Below, one piece after another: positions 5,539-6,340 of a stretch of 6,340 nucleotides of DNA. Positions within the stretch are counted from its first letter, which is position 1, and each line of letters begins with the position of its first letter. Under the pieces are notes generated by a model. That model had not been told where the DNA came from. It saw nothing but the letters and a program-made list of their open reading frames with translations, and did no database searches. A program made the position numbers and the translations under genes. The DNA lies in the NCBI GenBank assembly GCA_023145595.1, contig JAGLDM010000163.1, positions 1 to 6,340 on the forward strand, written 5' to 3'. Origin of the DNA: Flavobacteriaceae bacterium. Lineage in GTDB: Bacteria; Bacteroidota; Bacteroidia; Flavobacteriales; Flavobacteriaceae.

Positions 5539-6174
5539 ATGAATACACAAAAAACAAATAACGAATCCTCCCCCTCAGGGGGAGTCGGAGGGGGCTTAGT
5601 AATAATTGATTACGGTGCAGGAAATGTAAAATCGGTTCAATTTGCTTTGGAACGATTAGGTTATGAGGCAGTTTGCACAAATGATGCGGAAGTAATTCGA
5701 GCAGCGGATAAAGTGATTTTCCCTGGAGTTGGAGAGGCTCAAAGTGCTATGATAGAAATAAAGAAGTTTGGGTTAGATAAAGTGATTCCGAATTTAAAAC
5801 AACCCGTTTTAGGGATTTGTTTGGGAATGCAATTGATGTGTCGTTTTTCAGAAGAAAACAATACAGACTGTCTGAATATTTTTCCGATTGATGTTTTGAA
5901 GTTTGACGAGCAATTAAAAGTTCCTCAGATTGGATGGAACGTCATTAATCATTTAGAAGGTGATTTGTTTGATGGGGTAAAGAATGATTCGTATGTATAT
6001 TATGTGCACAGTTATTATGTTCCAGTCAATGAAAACGCCATTGCCCTTACTGATTACGGAGTGCAATATGCCGGAGCCATACATAAAGATAATTTTTACG
6101 CTTGCCAATTTCATCCAGAGAAAAGTAGTGATATTGGAGAGCAGATTTTGAAGAATTTTATCGACTTAAGTTAG
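5539..6174 (+). CDS. hisH: Imidazole-glycerol-phosphate synthase glutaminase subunit (HisH), N-terminally extended
   Basis: HisH (class I glutamine amidotransferase, EC 4.3.2.10 with HisF) hydrolyses glutamine and passes ammonia to the HisF cyclase. The catalytic triad is Cys94 (GICLGMQ), His192 and Glu194 (QFHPEKS). The family core begins at LVIIDYGAGNVKS (20-32), and FPGVGE (61-66) forms the oxyanion region. At 211 residues it is longer than the usual 195-200, because about 19 residues precede the core. Of these, SSPSGGVGGG is encoded by a palindromic repeat. No in-frame ATG, GTG or TTG lies between the repeat and the core (the first TTG is codon 37), so with ordinary start codons the repeat must be translated. 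Its partner HisF is not in the window. Confidence 0.95.
   Translation: MNTQKTNNESSPSGGVGGGLVIIDYGAGNVKSVQFALERLGYEAVCTNDAEVIRAADKVIFPGVGEAQSAMIEIKKFGLDKVIPNLKQPVLGICLGMQLMCRFSEENNTDCLNIFPIDVLKFDEQLKVPQIGWNVINHLEGDLFDGVKNDSYVYYVHSYYVPVNENAIALTDYGVQYAGAIHKDNFYACQFHPEKSSDIGEQILKNFIDLS
5566..5597 (+). repeat. GC-rich palindromic repeat inside the 5' end of hisH
   Basis: CTCCCCC (5568-5574) pairs with GGGGGAG (5578-5584) around TCA, followed by TCGGAGGGGGCTT. It has the same design and orientation as the copy in hisC, but here it is read in another frame, giving a Ser/Pro/Gly-rich stretch. It stands out strongly from the AT-rich flanks (AAAACAAATA before, AATAATTGAT after), which suggests insertion at or beside the ancestral start codon. 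Confidence 0.83.
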
Positions 6175-6188
6175 GAGTACGACATTAT

Positions 6189-6215
6189 CCTACAAGGTTT
6201 CTAAAACCTTGTAGG
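6189..6215. repeat. 12-bp perfect palindrome downstream of hisH
   Basis: CCTACAAGGTTT (6189-6200) and AAACCTTGTAGG (6204-6215) form a perfect stem with a 3-nt loop. The stem begins 14 nt after the hisH stop. Downstream comes TATTAATTTTG, not a clean T-run, so a terminator role is possible but weak. Palindromes of this sequence recur in Bacteroidetes genomes as I recall, so it may be another dispersed repeat. The following sequence to about 6303 is AT-rich, with no other feature that I can support. Confidence 0.7.
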
Positions 6216-6303
6216 TATTAATTTTGATAAATCATCTGTATTGCTTTAGTTGGATTCACAATGTTTTTTTGATAGTTCTTAAAAACAACATTTTAAAAAT
6301 TAA

Positions 6304-6340
6304 ATGGATAACTCTATAAATAAAAGAAAAATGAAAAACA
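6304..6340 (+). CDS. Possible start of the next gene, cut by the window edge
   Basis: An open frame starts with ATG at 6304 (MDNSINKRK) and has a second in-frame ATG at 6331 (MKN), the latter preceded by AAAAGAAAA, a typical A-rich start context in this group. Only 12 codons are visible, so no family can be assigned. The lysine-rich start does not resemble HisA, which usually begins with a hydrophobic strand like IIPAIDI. The gap of about 130-155 bp after hisH and the palindrome suggest a separate unit. Confidence 0.3.
   Translation, partial: MDNSINKRKMKN

Overview
The window carries the first five genes of a histidine biosynthesis operon on the + strand (hisG, hisD, hisC, hisB, hisH). Upstream and divergent from it is the start of a GNAT acetyltransferase gene on the - strand. 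The organism is most likely a member of the Bacteroidetes, close to Flavobacterium. The evidence is the AT-rich sequence, start sites without Shine-Dalgarno motifs, promoters of the TTTG / TAnnTTTG type, the G-D-C-B-H gene order with a fused HisB, and several short palindromic repeats of a kind dispersed in flavobacterial genomes.

Positions 1-389 (- strand) hold the 5' part of the acetyltransferase gene, which runs off the left edge. From family context it may be the first gene of an arginine operon. Positions 390-864 are the divergent control region. Rightward, there is a close match to the Bacteroidetes promoter (652-682), a 17-codon leader peptide with three consecutive His codons (701-754), mutually exclusive RNA pairings, and a perfect 12-bp terminator hairpin with a T-run (791-822). 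This has the architecture of a classical histidine attenuator. Leftward, a good -7 element (545-552) is followed at once by a small open frame (540-481) ending Arg-Leu-Arg-Arg-Arg-Pro-stop, a candidate arginine leader peptide.

Positions 865-6174 hold the structural genes. HisG (long form, with regulatory domain) makes the first committed intermediate. HisH is the glutaminase half of imidazole-glycerol-phosphate synthase. HisB supplies both the dehydratase and histidinol-phosphatase activities, HisC the aminotransferase and HisD the final two oxidations. The genes hisA, hisF and hisI are not in the window.

The most unusual trait is that every gene junction holds a short repeat or palindrome. 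Two related copies of a double-hairpin element begin right after the stop codons of hisG and hisD. Three copies of a different element of about 32 bp occur: one inside the 5' coding end of hisC, one after hisB in inverted orientation, and one inside the 5' coding end of hisH. The two coding copies are read in different frames and give HisC and HisH N-terminal extensions. A tandem 13-bp repeat lies between hisC and hisB, and a 12-bp palindrome follows hisH. After hisH comes about 130-150 bp of AT-rich sequence and the possible start of a further gene that does not look like hisA.
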